From Haloquadratum walsbyi J07HQW1 (GTDB lineage: Archaea; Halobacteriota; Halobacteria; Halobacteriales; Haloferacaceae), in contig KE356560.1 in NCBI GenBank assembly GCA_000415965.1, forward strand, positions 1,688,808-1,752,807: DNA of 64,000 nt, in the 5' to 3' direction. Both the position numbers and the translations under genes were made by a program. Shown here piece after piece: positions 46,865 through 55,252 of this stretch. Numbering within the stretch: position 1 is the stretch's first letter; each line of letters starts with the position of its first letter. The notes under the pieces were generated by a model. It had not been told where the DNA came from and made no database searches. It was given only the letters and a program-made list of their open reading frames with translations.

Positions 46865-47278
46865 TGAATAATGACAACTAATTGAGTAAGTTCGCCCTTG
46901 ATTCTATTGCGATGACCTCTCCTGGACGTTTTCAACCCGGAGCAGCGGATAGATAGGTGCCGAATCCATATACCTGTTACGCAGAAGGACTCAGAGACAA
47001 CTCCACGTATCAGTTTCGCTGACCGAAGGGTAACGCGTTCGAGCGGGACACTCCCCCCCTCGCGCTTGAGCAGACGATGGACGAGCGGTTCGGGCCGGTC
47101 GACAGCTGATTCTGACTCGGATGAGGACATAGGTGGGAGACGGAACCCACGCGGGAATCCCGCCACCCAATTGAGGGCCGGTAAATTCGCCGGTCAGGAT
47201 GCGTCGTGGAGATTGTCGAGCCGGCACTGGATGCAATGGTCGTTTGATTATACGTCTCCAACAATTCGAGTGGAGTGA
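46865..47278. other. 414-base GC-rich spacer
   Basis: Minus-strand fragment near 47030-47130 reads SSSESESAVDRPEPLVHRLL and may be the relic of a gene. Composition differs clearly from the flanks, matching the decayed block to its right. Confidence 0.4.
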
Positions 47279-47600
47279 TCACTCTTGGAACTGATACCGA
47301 TTTTCGACCGCCTCGACGAAATCGAACGCTCGGACCAACTGGACGCGGTCCTCGTATCCGTGTTCGGTCAACGCCCGTTCGATCCCTCGAAACGCTGGTA
47401 GATCATGCGTGTAGACGGCGACCGGTCACCACGTTCGAGAAGCATCGCCGTTGCCCCACCAACTTCGGCATCGGTCTGTTCGATGTTGTGTTCGGAGCGG
47501 TCGTCAGCGGCAGCAATGTATCGACGAACCATATCCATCGTCGCCGAGATCACGGACAACGAGAGCTCGGTACTTCTGTGGCTCGTCGTCAGAGAGCGTC
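47279..47600 (-). pseudogene. 3' part of a PIN-like nuclease gene, frameshifted
   Basis: Two frames join: DMVRRYIAAADDRSEHNIEQ continuing to TDAEVGGATAMLLERGD, then after a shift VAVYTHDLPAFRGIERALTE and RVQLVRAFDFVEAVENRYQF. The pattern (acidic EQTDAEVGG, then a THD or TTD strand) is that of the C-terminal half of haloarchaeal PIN-like ribonuclease partners. The N-terminal half is missing; the preceding regulator gene runs straight into it in another frame, so an internal deletion probably joined the two genes. Confidence 0.5.
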
Positions 47601-47812
47601 TCAACTGTACCCATCTCTTCGAGCCGAGACAGTAACGTCTGAGTAGTCTCTCGAGAGAAGTCGAGCGCGTTCATGACCTCGCGAACGGTCGCAGGCTCTT
47701 CACGATAGAGGTACGCGTACAGACCGGTCAGCTGTGGATTCTTGAGGAGAGTTGCGACTGAGAGGAGATCTCCGACTACCGATCCGTGCGCACAGCGCGT
47801 ATCGTCAGGCAT
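47504..47812 (-). pseudogene. truncated winged-helix regulator (DUF7437-like)
   Basis: A 102-codon frame: SVVGDLLSVATLLKNPQLTG, LYAYLYREEPATVREVMNAL and a recognition helix region SRETTQTLLSRLEEMGTVET, as in haloarchaeal helix-turn-helix proteins that pair with PIN-like genes. After QKYRAL the sequence reads out of frame over the PIN-like relic, so the normal C-terminal half is lost. The N-terminal winged helix could still fold and bind DNA. Confidence 0.5.
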
Positions 47813-47831
47813 GATTCAACCACCAGTCGTT

Positions 47832-47960
47832 CAGTTTTCCAGCATCGCACCTATTCGACCTGCGTCTTCAGCGTTCTCGCTTCCGGACAGATCGTGCATC
47901 GCAAGTCCCTCCTCAACTATGTCATCGAACAGCATGTGTGCCTCTACGATGCTGCAGCCG
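47832..47960 (-). pseudogene. 3' fragment of a small gene in the decayed regulatory block
   Basis: A minus frame reads SIVEAHMLFDDIVEEGLAMH and ends DAGRIGAMLEN just before the winged-helix relic. Protein-like but without a start; unknown family. Confidence 0.3.
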
Positions 47961-48530
47961 CTGTATCTCCAGCGTCGGGATCAAACGGGAGGTTGATGAC
48001 GAGTTCGTCGAACCAGACGACCGGGCGCTTGCTCTGACCATCTTCTTCGAAGAAGGTGATTCCCAGTTGGGCAAGCTGACTGAGTTCCTCGTGGACGTTC
48101 TTTACGTCTCGGTCAACAACCAGAGCAGCCTCGTTGATGCTCGATGGTTCGTCCCGACGAATGGCCTCGATGAGCTCGAGGACACGCGGCGTCAGCGTCT
48201 CCATGAGGTCGTCGTAACTGGTAAACGAGAGCGTCGGCGTAGCACCGACTGGAACTGCGCGTCGTGTTCGTGCATGTAGGCGATGGTCTCATCGCGAGGA
48301 ACGACTGGGGAGCCGTCGACATAGTCAACTTCGAGCGTTGGTCGCGGAGCAAGGACAATCTGGAGGGACGTCGAGTCCGCCCCGCGGTTGTTGCTTGAGC
48401 ACTGCTGGTAGAATTGCTGAAAAAAACCATGCCTCGACGTTCTGCTCACGAACGGGGAGAAAGGCTCGATAGTCGTTGCGACCGATGTGGTAGCCACCCT
48501 CCAGGCGTCGACTGCATCGATCTGGGTGAA
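47944..48530 (-). pseudogene. decayed HVO_A0114-like DNA-binding protein gene and upstream fragment
   Basis: The 3' part (47944-48240) is intact-looking: LSFTSYDDLMETLTPRVLEL, EAALVVDRDVKNVHEELSQL and FEEDGQSKRPVVWFDELVIN, a helix-turn-helix family common next to toxin-like genes in haloarchaea (family name from memory). Upstream, a second frame gives EVDYVDGSPVVPRDETIAYM, and further up GRNDYRAFLPVREQNVEAWF in the first frame again. At least two frameshifts separate them, so the N-terminal region or an upstream partner is broken. Confidence 0.55.
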
Positions 48531-48534
48531 TGCA

Positions 48535-48840
48535 GACGGTCAGTTTGACTCACGCCGCCCGACACTGGAATTACTTTATCCAAAATCACGACCTCATCTC
48601 TGCGATTGAGCCACTTTCATATATCCCTGGTCGAGAGCGTGCAATCATCAACGTTGAACCGACGATAATGACAGGGAGATGAAACAAGCACGTGAGCTAG
48701 AGCAGGGATACTATCTTGAATTGAATCTGAGCTGGGATCAGAAACAACGTGAGATGGAGCGGATGGCAGAAACCTGTGGTGTGGAAGTCAGCACTCAAGA
48801 ATGGGAACTGAGCAATCAACTCGTGATTAAGTCTGAGTAG
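48535..48840 (+). pseudogene. frameshifted small gene of unknown family
   Basis: One frame reads HAARHWNYFIQNHDLISAIE to GRERAIINVEPTIMTG, then shifts into the 53-codon frame starting at ATG 48679 (MKQARELEQGYYLELNLSWD ... CGVEVSTQEWELSNQLVI). A single indel near 48665 would join them into about 100 residues. The end overlaps the convergent VOC gene by 25 bases. Alternatively the 53-codon ORF is a separate small protein. Confidence 0.45.
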
Positions 48841-49334
48841 ATATGCCGGTCTGGTCCACTTGTCTCCCTGTGAACGATATTCTTGAACGCTGACTGATCA
48901 AGTGCATCAATATCTGGATGGTCAACCTCAATGAGATTACCTGTTGGATCATGGATATACATCTGAGCAGTTCCGTTAAATTCGAATACCTGCGGTGGTG
49001 CTGTGTCACTCCCGACTGTGGCGAAGATATCGCGTTGCTTTGCTTGCTCATACACGTCAGTGAACTCATCAACGTGTACTCCAAAATGAGCGAATTTAAT
49101 CGATTCAATCTCTCTCGCTGGATCATTCCAGAGGTGTAATTGGACGTCGCCAATCTGAAGCATTTGAAGATCGGGGTGTTTTTTCGTATCAAAGTCTGCT
49201 TGTGTTCCGAGTTGTGGAGTAGCAATTGATTCTGCGCCGAGCACATCCCGATAGAATTTGGTTGATTCTTCAACATCTGCGGCAACAACGCTCACATGGG
49301 TCAACTGTGGATTCTCAGTAAGAGTAGGTGACAT
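48816..49334 (-). CDS. VOC-family (glyoxalase/dioxygenase-fold) protein
   Basis: A 172-residue protein with two beta-alpha-beta-beta-beta units. The first is LTHVSVVAADVEESTKFYRD with VQLHLWND; the second is KFAHFGVHVDEFTDVYEQAK with MYIHDPTGNLIEVDH. The metal ligands are the expected His13-like residue in THVSVV, His in FAHFGV and Glu in NLIEVD. Members include glyoxalases, extradiol dioxygenases and fosfomycin-type resistance proteins; the substrate is not deducible. A TATA-like TTATATAAT at 49357-49365 lies 27 bases upstream, giving a leaderless start. It is divergent from the TRAP transporter, 206 bases away. Confidence 0.85.
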   Translation of the reverse strand: MSPTLTENPQLTHVSVVAADVEESTKFYRDVLGAESIATPQLGTQADFDTKKHPDLQMLQIGDVQLHLWNDPAREIESIKFAHFGVHVDEFTDVYEQAKQRDIFATVGSDTAPPQVFEFNGTAQMYIHDPTGNLIEVDHPDIDALDQSAFKNIVHRETSGPDRHIYSDLITS

Positions 49335-49356
49335 ATCTTAGTCATAATGTGTGTAC

Positions 49357-49365
49357 TTATATAAT
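49357..49365 (-). promoter_or_regulatory. TATA box of the VOC-family gene
   Basis: TTATATAAT centred about 27 bases upstream of the ATG at 49334. Confidence 0.55.
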
Positions 49366-49505
49366 AATATCTGTTGTATACATAAACAACAGATAATGTC
49401 GACGTGTGATTTAGATAGTATATTGGCACATCTGAGCATTAATTATCAAAATAATCTCCATAATAATTGTATCATTTCTGGTTCCAACTCGATATAGTAT
49501 GGCAA

Positions 49506-49518
49506 TTATTATATATCG
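49506..49518 (+). promoter_or_regulatory. TATA box of the TRAP transporter operon
   Basis: ATTATTATATATC centred about 28 bases before the dctP-like ATG at 49541, implying a nearly leaderless transcript. Confidence 0.55.
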
Positions 49519-49540
49519 GTAACACAGCAGTCGTGTTGAA

Positions 49541-50665
49541 ATGTTTGATAATTCAGGCAGAATTAATCGACGCAATTATATCAAGTCAGTCGGGGCGGCG
49601 TCGGTGGCTGGATTAGCTAGTTTGGCTGGATGTAGTGGTGATAGCTCAACCGATGATACCAGCAGTGATGGCAACGAGGGCGGCGCCACAACCGGAACTG
49701 CAAGTCAGAATACAATCACGCTTCAGGCAAATTCACCAGCGGCTGAAGGCTCGGTACATGGAGACGCTGCTGCAATGGTTGGTGATATTGTTTCCTCACG
49801 AACTGATGGGGCTATCGAGGTCGAGGCATTTCGAAACTCAGAGTTGGGCGGACAGGCTCAGTCCATTCAGGATATTTCATCAGGGGCCTTAGATATGTAT
49901 GTTATCCCATATGCACTGACTGCAATCGTCGATCAACGGGAGGCTCAGGTGTTTGACGCGCCATATATGTATGATCCAGATAACCCATATGAGGATATCT
50001 ATGAAAAGACGGATCCACAGGACTCTGAACCTGCAAGGCGGGTTATTGAGAATTTGGCTGAGCAGGCAGACATTCGCTCGCTCGGTGCTGTTGCACAAGG
50101 GACTCGGCGAGTCTCGCTCAACGTGCCTGACGGAACAGAACCACCGCGTAATCCCGAAATGCTTTCAAATTATACGATGCGGGCTGTTCCAATCTCAATG
50201 TATGCTGAGGCACTCAACGGTCTCGGTGCGCAAACAACAAATATTGACTTTTCTGAGGTTCCACAGGCATTAGCGACTGGCAGTGTTGACGGTCAAGAGA
50301 ACCCATATAATATAATCCGGTCATCTCAGATATATGAAGAGCAAACACATATAATTGAGACGAATCACATGCATGTTCCACTTGCAGTATTAATGAATGA
50401 GGGGGTGTTTCAGGATCTCTCTGACAGTCAACAGCAAGCATTCTATGATGCCGTTCGTGAAATTCAGCCTCAAGCGACTGAGACACTCCGGTCAAATCTT
50501 GAGGACACAAAGCAACTCTTTCGAGATGAAGGGCTTACCATTGTCACGCCAGATCAAATTGAGTATGAAGCATACCGATCTGCGACACGGGCGAACATTC
50601 GTGAGCAGTTCTCTGATTTGCGTGACACAATTGAATCACTCGCTCACGACGATTACAGTGCATAA
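49541..50665 (+). CDS. dctP: TRAP transporter solute-binding lipoprotein (DctP family)
   Basis: A 374-residue exported protein: Tat motif NRRNYIKSVG, a short hydrophobic segment and lipobox LAGC at about residue 30, then a Ser/Thr/Gly linker. The mature part is a DctP-type binding protein: SPAAEGSVHGDAAAMVGDIV, the carboxylate-binding Arg in AQGTRRVSLN, and the late DGQENPYNIIRSSQIYEEQT signature. It captures organic acids outside the cell and delivers them to the DctQM membrane pair. First gene of a three-gene operon (gaps 21 and 13 bases). Confidence 0.9.
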   Translation: MFDNSGRINRRNYIKSVGAASVAGLASLAGCSGDSSTDDTSSDGNEGGATTGTASQNTITLQANSPAAEGSVHGDAAAMVGDIVSSRTDGAIEVEAFRNSELGGQAQSIQDISSGALDMYVIPYALTAIVDQREAQVFDAPYMYDPDNPYEDIYEKTDPQDSEPARRVIENLAEQADIRSLGAVAQGTRRVSLNVPDGTEPPRNPEMLSNYTMRAVPISMYAEALNGLGAQTTNIDFSEVPQALATGSVDGQENPYNIIRSSQIYEEQTHIIETNHMHVPLAVLMNEGVFQDLSDSQQQAFYDAVREIQPQATETLRSNLEDTKQLFRDEGLTIVTPDQIEYEAYRSATRANIREQFSDLRDTIESLAHDDYSA

Positions 50666-50686
50666 TACAATCTAACTATCATATAT

Positions 50687-51163
50687 ATGAGTCGTGTCGA
50701 TACGTTCATGAGACAAATAAAATTGGTGACATATGCAATCGCAGCCGTTTCACTCGGCATTATATTATGTCTCATGACATTACGAATCCTCTCTCGAAAT
50801 CTTGGCTTAGAACTCGCAGGACTACAACTTTACGCGCAGGCGCTCGGTGTGTGGATGGTGTTCATTGTTGCTGGGGCGCTAGGGCTAGAGAATCGTCATA
50901 TCAAACTTGATTATTTTACAGATCGCTTTCCGGAACCAATACAGACGTATCACAACATTCTCACAGGACTACTCAATACTGCGATGTGCGTCGTTATTGT
51001 TGGTGGCTCACTGTTGGCTATACGCGAGTTCTGGACCGGAACATCACCATCGGTGAATATTCCACTACCACTTTATTATGTGCCCGCAATCATCGGACTC
51101 ACGATGCTTGGTATCGTTTACATCCGCCGAACTGTTACAGAAATTCAGAGTCTCTACTCATAA
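50687..51163 (+). CDS. dctQ: TRAP transporter small membrane subunit (DctQ family)
   Basis: A 158-residue protein with four membrane helices, as in DctQ. The core segment AQALGVWMVFIVAGALGLEN followed by RHIKLDYFTDRFPE matches the family's helix 2-3 region (usual form R.H.xxD). It probably stabilises the large subunit. ATG lies 21 bases after the dctP stop and its own stop is 13 bases before dctM. Confidence 0.85.
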   Translation: MSRVDTFMRQIKLVTYAIAAVSLGIILCLMTLRILSRNLGLELAGLQLYAQALGVWMVFIVAGALGLENRHIKLDYFTDRFPEPIQTYHNILTGLLNTAMCVVIVGGSLLAIREFWTGTSPSVNIPLPLYYVPAIIGLTMLGIVYIRRTVTEIQSLYS

Positions 51164-51176
51164 ATGATCAAATAAA

Positions 51177-52475
51177 ATGGAATTCCTTGGTATCAACGCT
51201 GGCTTAGTCGTTATCCTTGGATTTGTGCTCTTGGCACTGCTCCGAATACCGGTGTTTATTTCATTGGCATTACCGTCAACGGTCTATGTGCTCGCATCGG
51301 ACCGACCTATTCTGTTTGTTGTTAATCGCATGGTCCGAACAGTTGATTCATTTACACTCCTCGCTATACCATTGTTTATATATGTTGGATCGTTGATGAA
51401 CCATGGTGATATAACTGAAAAGATATTCGATTTTGCTGATAACATTGTTGGTCACCTTACTGGTGGGCTCGCGCAGGTGAATATTGTTACGAGTCTTATT
51501 TTCTCTGGAATCTCTGGTTCAGCACTTGCAGATGTCGGTGGTATCGGTCGAGTTCTTATACAGACCATGTCCGATAACGGATATAACAAGGACTTCTCAG
51601 CTGCACTTACGAGTGCGTCAGCGACTATCGGACCAATTTTCCCACCGTCAATCCCGCTTATTCTCTATGGAATTCTGGCTGAGGTTTCAGTTCTGCAATT
51701 ACTGATTGCTGGTGCTGGTCCGGCGATTCTAACGACAGCACTGCTCATGGTCTGGACCAGCTATATTGCTCGACAGCGAAATCTACCAAGCAATGATGAA
51801 CGCGCAACACTCAGTATTGTCGGAAGCTCGCTTGTCATTGCCGCTCCTGCGCTACTGACACCGGTCGTATTGATAACGGGGATGTTGGGTGGCATATTCA
51901 CACCGACGGAAGCAGCCGCGGTTACAGTTGTCTATATACTTATAATTAACACTGTGATATATCGTGTGACCGGATTTGAATACCTCTGGGAGGCAGCGAT
52001 TGAGACAGCACGCACGACAGGTTCAATTGTTCTAATCCTCGCTGCTGCCGCTGTGTTCAGTTTTGTCCTTTCTGTCGAGGGGATCGATACAGTCTTTGCG
52101 AATTTCGTTTTTTCAATCAGTGAGAATCCAATTATCGTCTTACTTCTGGTCAATGCCTTGCTTCTGTTTATTGGTCTTTTCCTAGATCCGATTGCTGCAT
52201 TAGTGATGATGACCCCGATTGTTTTTCCAGTCTTATTCGAGGTTGGGGTCGATCCAGTCCAGATTGGTGTGATAATGGTATTTAATCTTATGCTCGGACT
52301 CCTCACGCCGCCGTTAGGTCTCTCGGTATATCTTTCTGCGGATATCGCTGATGTTTCAGTGAGTTCGGTGTTTAATCAAACCCGCACATACTATGCCATC
52401 ATGATCATTGCGCTGTTAGTGGTTACATTCGTGCCGGCAGTTAGTTTATCAGTTGTCGAGATGTTCCTCCGATGA
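51177..52475 (+). CDS. dctM: TRAP transporter large membrane subunit (DctM family)
   Basis: A 432-residue protein with about 12 membrane helices and the DctM signatures: FTLLAIPLFIYVGSLMNHGD near the N-terminus, SGISGSALADVGGIGRVLIQ, SATIGPIFPPSIPLILYGIL, and late GLFLDPIAALVMMTPIVFPV. This subunit forms the sodium-coupled channel. It completes a DctP-Q-M system; the substrate (probably a carboxylate) cannot be fixed from sequence alone. Confidence 0.9.
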   Translation: MEFLGINAGLVVILGFVLLALLRIPVFISLALPSTVYVLASDRPILFVVNRMVRTVDSFTLLAIPLFIYVGSLMNHGDITEKIFDFADNIVGHLTGGLAQVNIVTSLIFSGISGSALADVGGIGRVLIQTMSDNGYNKDFSAALTSASATIGPIFPPSIPLILYGILAEVSVLQLLIAGAGPAILTTALLMVWTSYIARQRNLPSNDERATLSIVGSSLVIAAPALLTPVVLITGMLGGIFTPTEAAAVTVVYILIINTVIYRVTGFEYLWEAAIETARTTGSIVLILAAAAVFSFVLSVEGIDTVFANFVFSISENPIIVLLLVNALLLFIGLFLDPIAALVMMTPIVFPVLFEVGVDPVQIGVIMVFNLMLGLLTPPLGLSVYLSADIADVSVSSVFNQTRTYYAIMIIALLVVTFVPAVSLSVVEMFLR

Positions 52476-53091
52476 CTACGAGTTGATTCCCACAGGATTG
52501 ACTCTCCCACTCAAACCCTATTATTCAATATAAGAATTGTAAATCGCACGTTGAAGATTCAACGAATTCAATCCAACGTTGCTCGTATTCTTGCGCATAC
52601 TCCTCTTTCGCTTCGTGTGGAAATATATCGAGTTCGCATTAGATTAACCATAACCCCGTGTTTTCGTTCCAGTGTCGTTGCTCCGAATTCACGCGAGTGT
52701 CTGAAGATGACATTCCTCTGTCGGGCAGTCAAGAGCCGCTTTGACTCATTGGTGTGTTCATTCACCCAAGCTAGTCGTATTCGTCCAGTTTAATATCAAT
52801 GACAGGAATCACGGAACGAATCCTCTCTATCGCTCACAATGCCACTATCAAAACGAGAGCAATTGCGTCAGCATGTGCTGAATGCAGCAAGTGGCTTTTG
52901 CCCTCTCTCCAGAGGAAGTGGTGGCGTTTTCTGAACTTGTGAGCATATTTTATACGATGGTCATAGGGACCGCTTCCTGTTCATGACTCTCTTTGGACGG
53001 ACTTCGTATAATCAGCTCCGACGTTATTGAATACTGCGCGCGAATCTTGTAGGAGTATATACAGATTAGCGATGGGTTTAGGAAAATTTGA
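52476..53091. other. 616-base spacer with a small gene relic
   Basis: At 52839 a plus frame opens MPLSKREQLRQHVLNAASGF and after a frame change continues ALSPEEVVAFSELVSIFY. A small decayed gene is likely. Nothing else recognised. Confidence 0.4.
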
Positions 53092-53378
53092 TTACTCTAT
53101 GTTGCATTCCAGAATCGTGTTGGCGAGGTCACGGGCTGCTCCAACGTGTTCGTCGGCGGTCGAATCGCCAGTTCCCTGAATGTTCGAGAGCAGTTCTGTG
53201 ACATGTCCAATCCTATGTTGAATCACACCCGGGGTTGAGATCTGCAATCTCTGGACTGACCAAGTCATCAGTGATGACATTCGCTTCACCAATCCACCGG
53301 CTGGCTTCCCGTTCGATGGGTCGCTGCAAGGTGGTCACGAGGTTGCCTAACCTCTGGTTCGAGTTTCTTTCGTGACAT
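53092..53378 (-). pseudogene. frameshifted small haloarchaeal protein gene (DUF8152-like)
   Basis: Three minus frames read in order: MSRKKLEPEVRQPRDHLAATH, then PIEREASRWIGEANVITDDL, then PGVIQHRIGHVTELLSNIQG and DEHVGAARDLANTILEC. Two indels (near 53315 and 53230) restore one protein of about 95 residues. It resembles short helical haloarchaeal proteins (a DUF8152-like family, named from memory) in which a DHLAAT-RP-ER-AS-WIGEA order is conserved. Confidence 0.6.
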
Positions 53379-54032
53379 GGACTGAGTAAGACGACGCGTC
53401 AGCAAAGTCGCTTCGCCAGCATGAGAATCTATATTATGAACGTGTGATTCTAAAGAAGAATTCACTCGGCATAGCTCATATCTGAGTGCTGATGACAGCC
53501 TCTGCATCTCGCAGTGTGATCTAGTGTTGGGACGCGCCGATTGAAAAACCCAACTTCAACCTACCAGGGGTTCTTGTTTGAAATTATCTGCATTCATCGA
53601 TCCAGTGAAGCAAGGAATTGTGAGGTATATCTCTAAATAACGAAGCAGTTCAACAGCACAAAAGGGAAACAGGAGGTTCTAACTGGAATTGGGAGTTGGT
53701 GGATGGAAATGAGAAAACATTTGAGATGTTCAAAGCCAGCCAGGATGGATGCCGGCACAAAACCCAGTCACCATATGTGGGAAAAACAAGCACAATATAA
53801 AGACTGTGAAGACGCTCATATTCGGCAGGACAGATATTAACTCAACTAGGAGGCTTGAGGGTGGAGTGGAGACGCTTGTGAATTACCAGACTAAGACAGC
53901 TGACGCGACCAGACAGTTTTTTATCGATACTATTGTATGAATCATTGTGAGTAATCACACCCAAACACAGCGGGGAAGATATGAGCGAGGAGATTAAATG
54001 ACCGACCCCAGCGGGTTGCGATTGCATGACAT
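53379..54032. other. 654-base spacer before trmB-like gene
   Basis: Short frames only. A TATA-like AGATTAAATG (53991-54000) lies about 37 bases before the regulator start. Nothing else recognised. Confidence 0.4.
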
Positions 54033-55100
54033 ATGAATCGTCAAGAACTGGTTACAGCGCTTGAGAATGCTGGACTCTCACCGTATCAAGCAGATGCTTA
54101 TGTTGCGGTGTTAGAACTTGGAACAGCGCAAGCGACTGCAGTTGCGGACGCAAGTGACGTCCCCGATCCTCGTATTTATGATGTGTTGCGTAATCTCGCA
54201 AGCGAGGGCTACGTCGAAGTGTACGAACAGGACTCACTTCACGTGCGTGCAAACAGTCTTGATCCTATGACCGCTGATCTCGAAGAGCGTGCCGAGCAGT
54301 TCATGACTGCGGTAGATGAGATTGAGCACCGGTGGAACGACCCACCAATCAACGACTCTGCAGTGACCATCGTTCGGAAATTTGAGACCGTGCTCAAGAA
54401 TGCGATTGAATCTGTTCGGTCAGCGTCAGTGCAAGTTCAGGTCTCTTTGAGCGTTGATGCGTTTCATCGGCTATATCCCGCACTTGCCGAGGCAACTGAT
54501 AATGGTGTCACTGTCCATCTCTCGATTCACACAGCGAACGGTCCTGAGACATTGCCATCGACCGAGAAGATTGCAGATGTGTGTTCAGAGGCGCGCTACC
54601 GTGAACTCCCCGCACCGTTTACCGTCATCGTCGACCGAACTGAGACGTTCTTTGCCCCGCACACTGGGTCAACAAATGAGTATGGTATCTTGGTGAATGA
54701 CCGAACGCATACATATGTGTTTCACTGGTATTTCCTGACGACACAGTGGGACGTCTGGGAACATCTGTATGATGAATCTAGTTCTGAACCCCCTATTAGG
54801 TATGTTGACATCCGTTACTGTGTACAAGATATTCGACCGCTTGTGGATGCAGGCGACACGGTTATGATTCGAGTTGAAGGGAGCGAAACTGACAGTGGGA
54901 GTGAACGAGTGGTTGAGGGTGAAGTGGTTGATGTACTCACGAGTGACGCCACAGAAACCGCAGCTGGTTCGATTACCTCCTATGCCGGACAGGTTGGAAT
55001 GACCATCGACACTGGGTTTGACCGCGTGAGCGTCGGGGGATTAGGCGCGATGGTTGAGGACGTTGAGGCTCACCGGATTACGGTTCTGTCGGTCGAGTGA
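54033..55100 (+). CDS. trmB: TrmB-family sugar-responsive transcriptional regulator
   Basis: A 355-residue regulator with an N-terminal winged helix (LENAGLSPYQADAYVAVLEL, then ATAVADASDVPDPRIYDVLR) and a long C-terminal TrmB sensor domain (residues 105-355). That domain contains PLD-like beta strands and the region VDRTETFFAPHTGSTNEYGI followed by VFHWYFLTTQWDVWE. TrmB proteins bind sugars and repress or activate sugar transport and central carbon genes. Its position directly before a glucosidase and an ABC sugar importer makes these the likely targets. Promoter: TATA-like box about 37 bases before the ATG. Length is normal for the family. Confidence 0.9.
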   Translation: MNRQELVTALENAGLSPYQADAYVAVLELGTAQATAVADASDVPDPRIYDVLRNLASEGYVEVYEQDSLHVRANSLDPMTADLEERAEQFMTAVDEIEHRWNDPPINDSAVTIVRKFETVLKNAIESVRSASVQVQVSLSVDAFHRLYPALAEATDNGVTVHLSIHTANGPETLPSTEKIADVCSEARYRELPAPFTVIVDRTETFFAPHTGSTNEYGILVNDRTHTYVFHWYFLTTQWDVWEHLYDESSSEPPIRYVDIRYCVQDIRPLVDAGDTVMIRVEGSETDSGSERVVEGEVVDVLTSDATETAAGSITSYAGQVGMTIDTGFDRVSVGGLGAMVEDVEAHRITVLSVE

Positions 55101-55216
55101 GAGACTTTTTTGATACCCGATTGCGAAGCCCTCACGCTTAGTGAGCTCAAATAAGCGAGTGCATCGAACCGGAGAACTCAAACACAGGGTAGCACGACGA
55201 GTGAACACAAGACAAA

Positions 55217-55228
55217 CCGTATATCTTT
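55217..55228 (+). promoter_or_regulatory. TATA-like box of the GH13 gene
   Basis: CCGTATATCTTT, centred about 30 bases before the GTG at 55253; used to choose that start over the in-frame GTG at 55229. Confidence 0.45.
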
Positions 55229-55252
55229 GTGCTGCTACGATATAGAGTTCTT

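Noticed and set aside
46990-47050. Apparent fourth copy of the dispersed repeat (GTAACGCGTTCGAG)
   Set aside because: Only about a dozen bases match; flanks do not align with the other copies.
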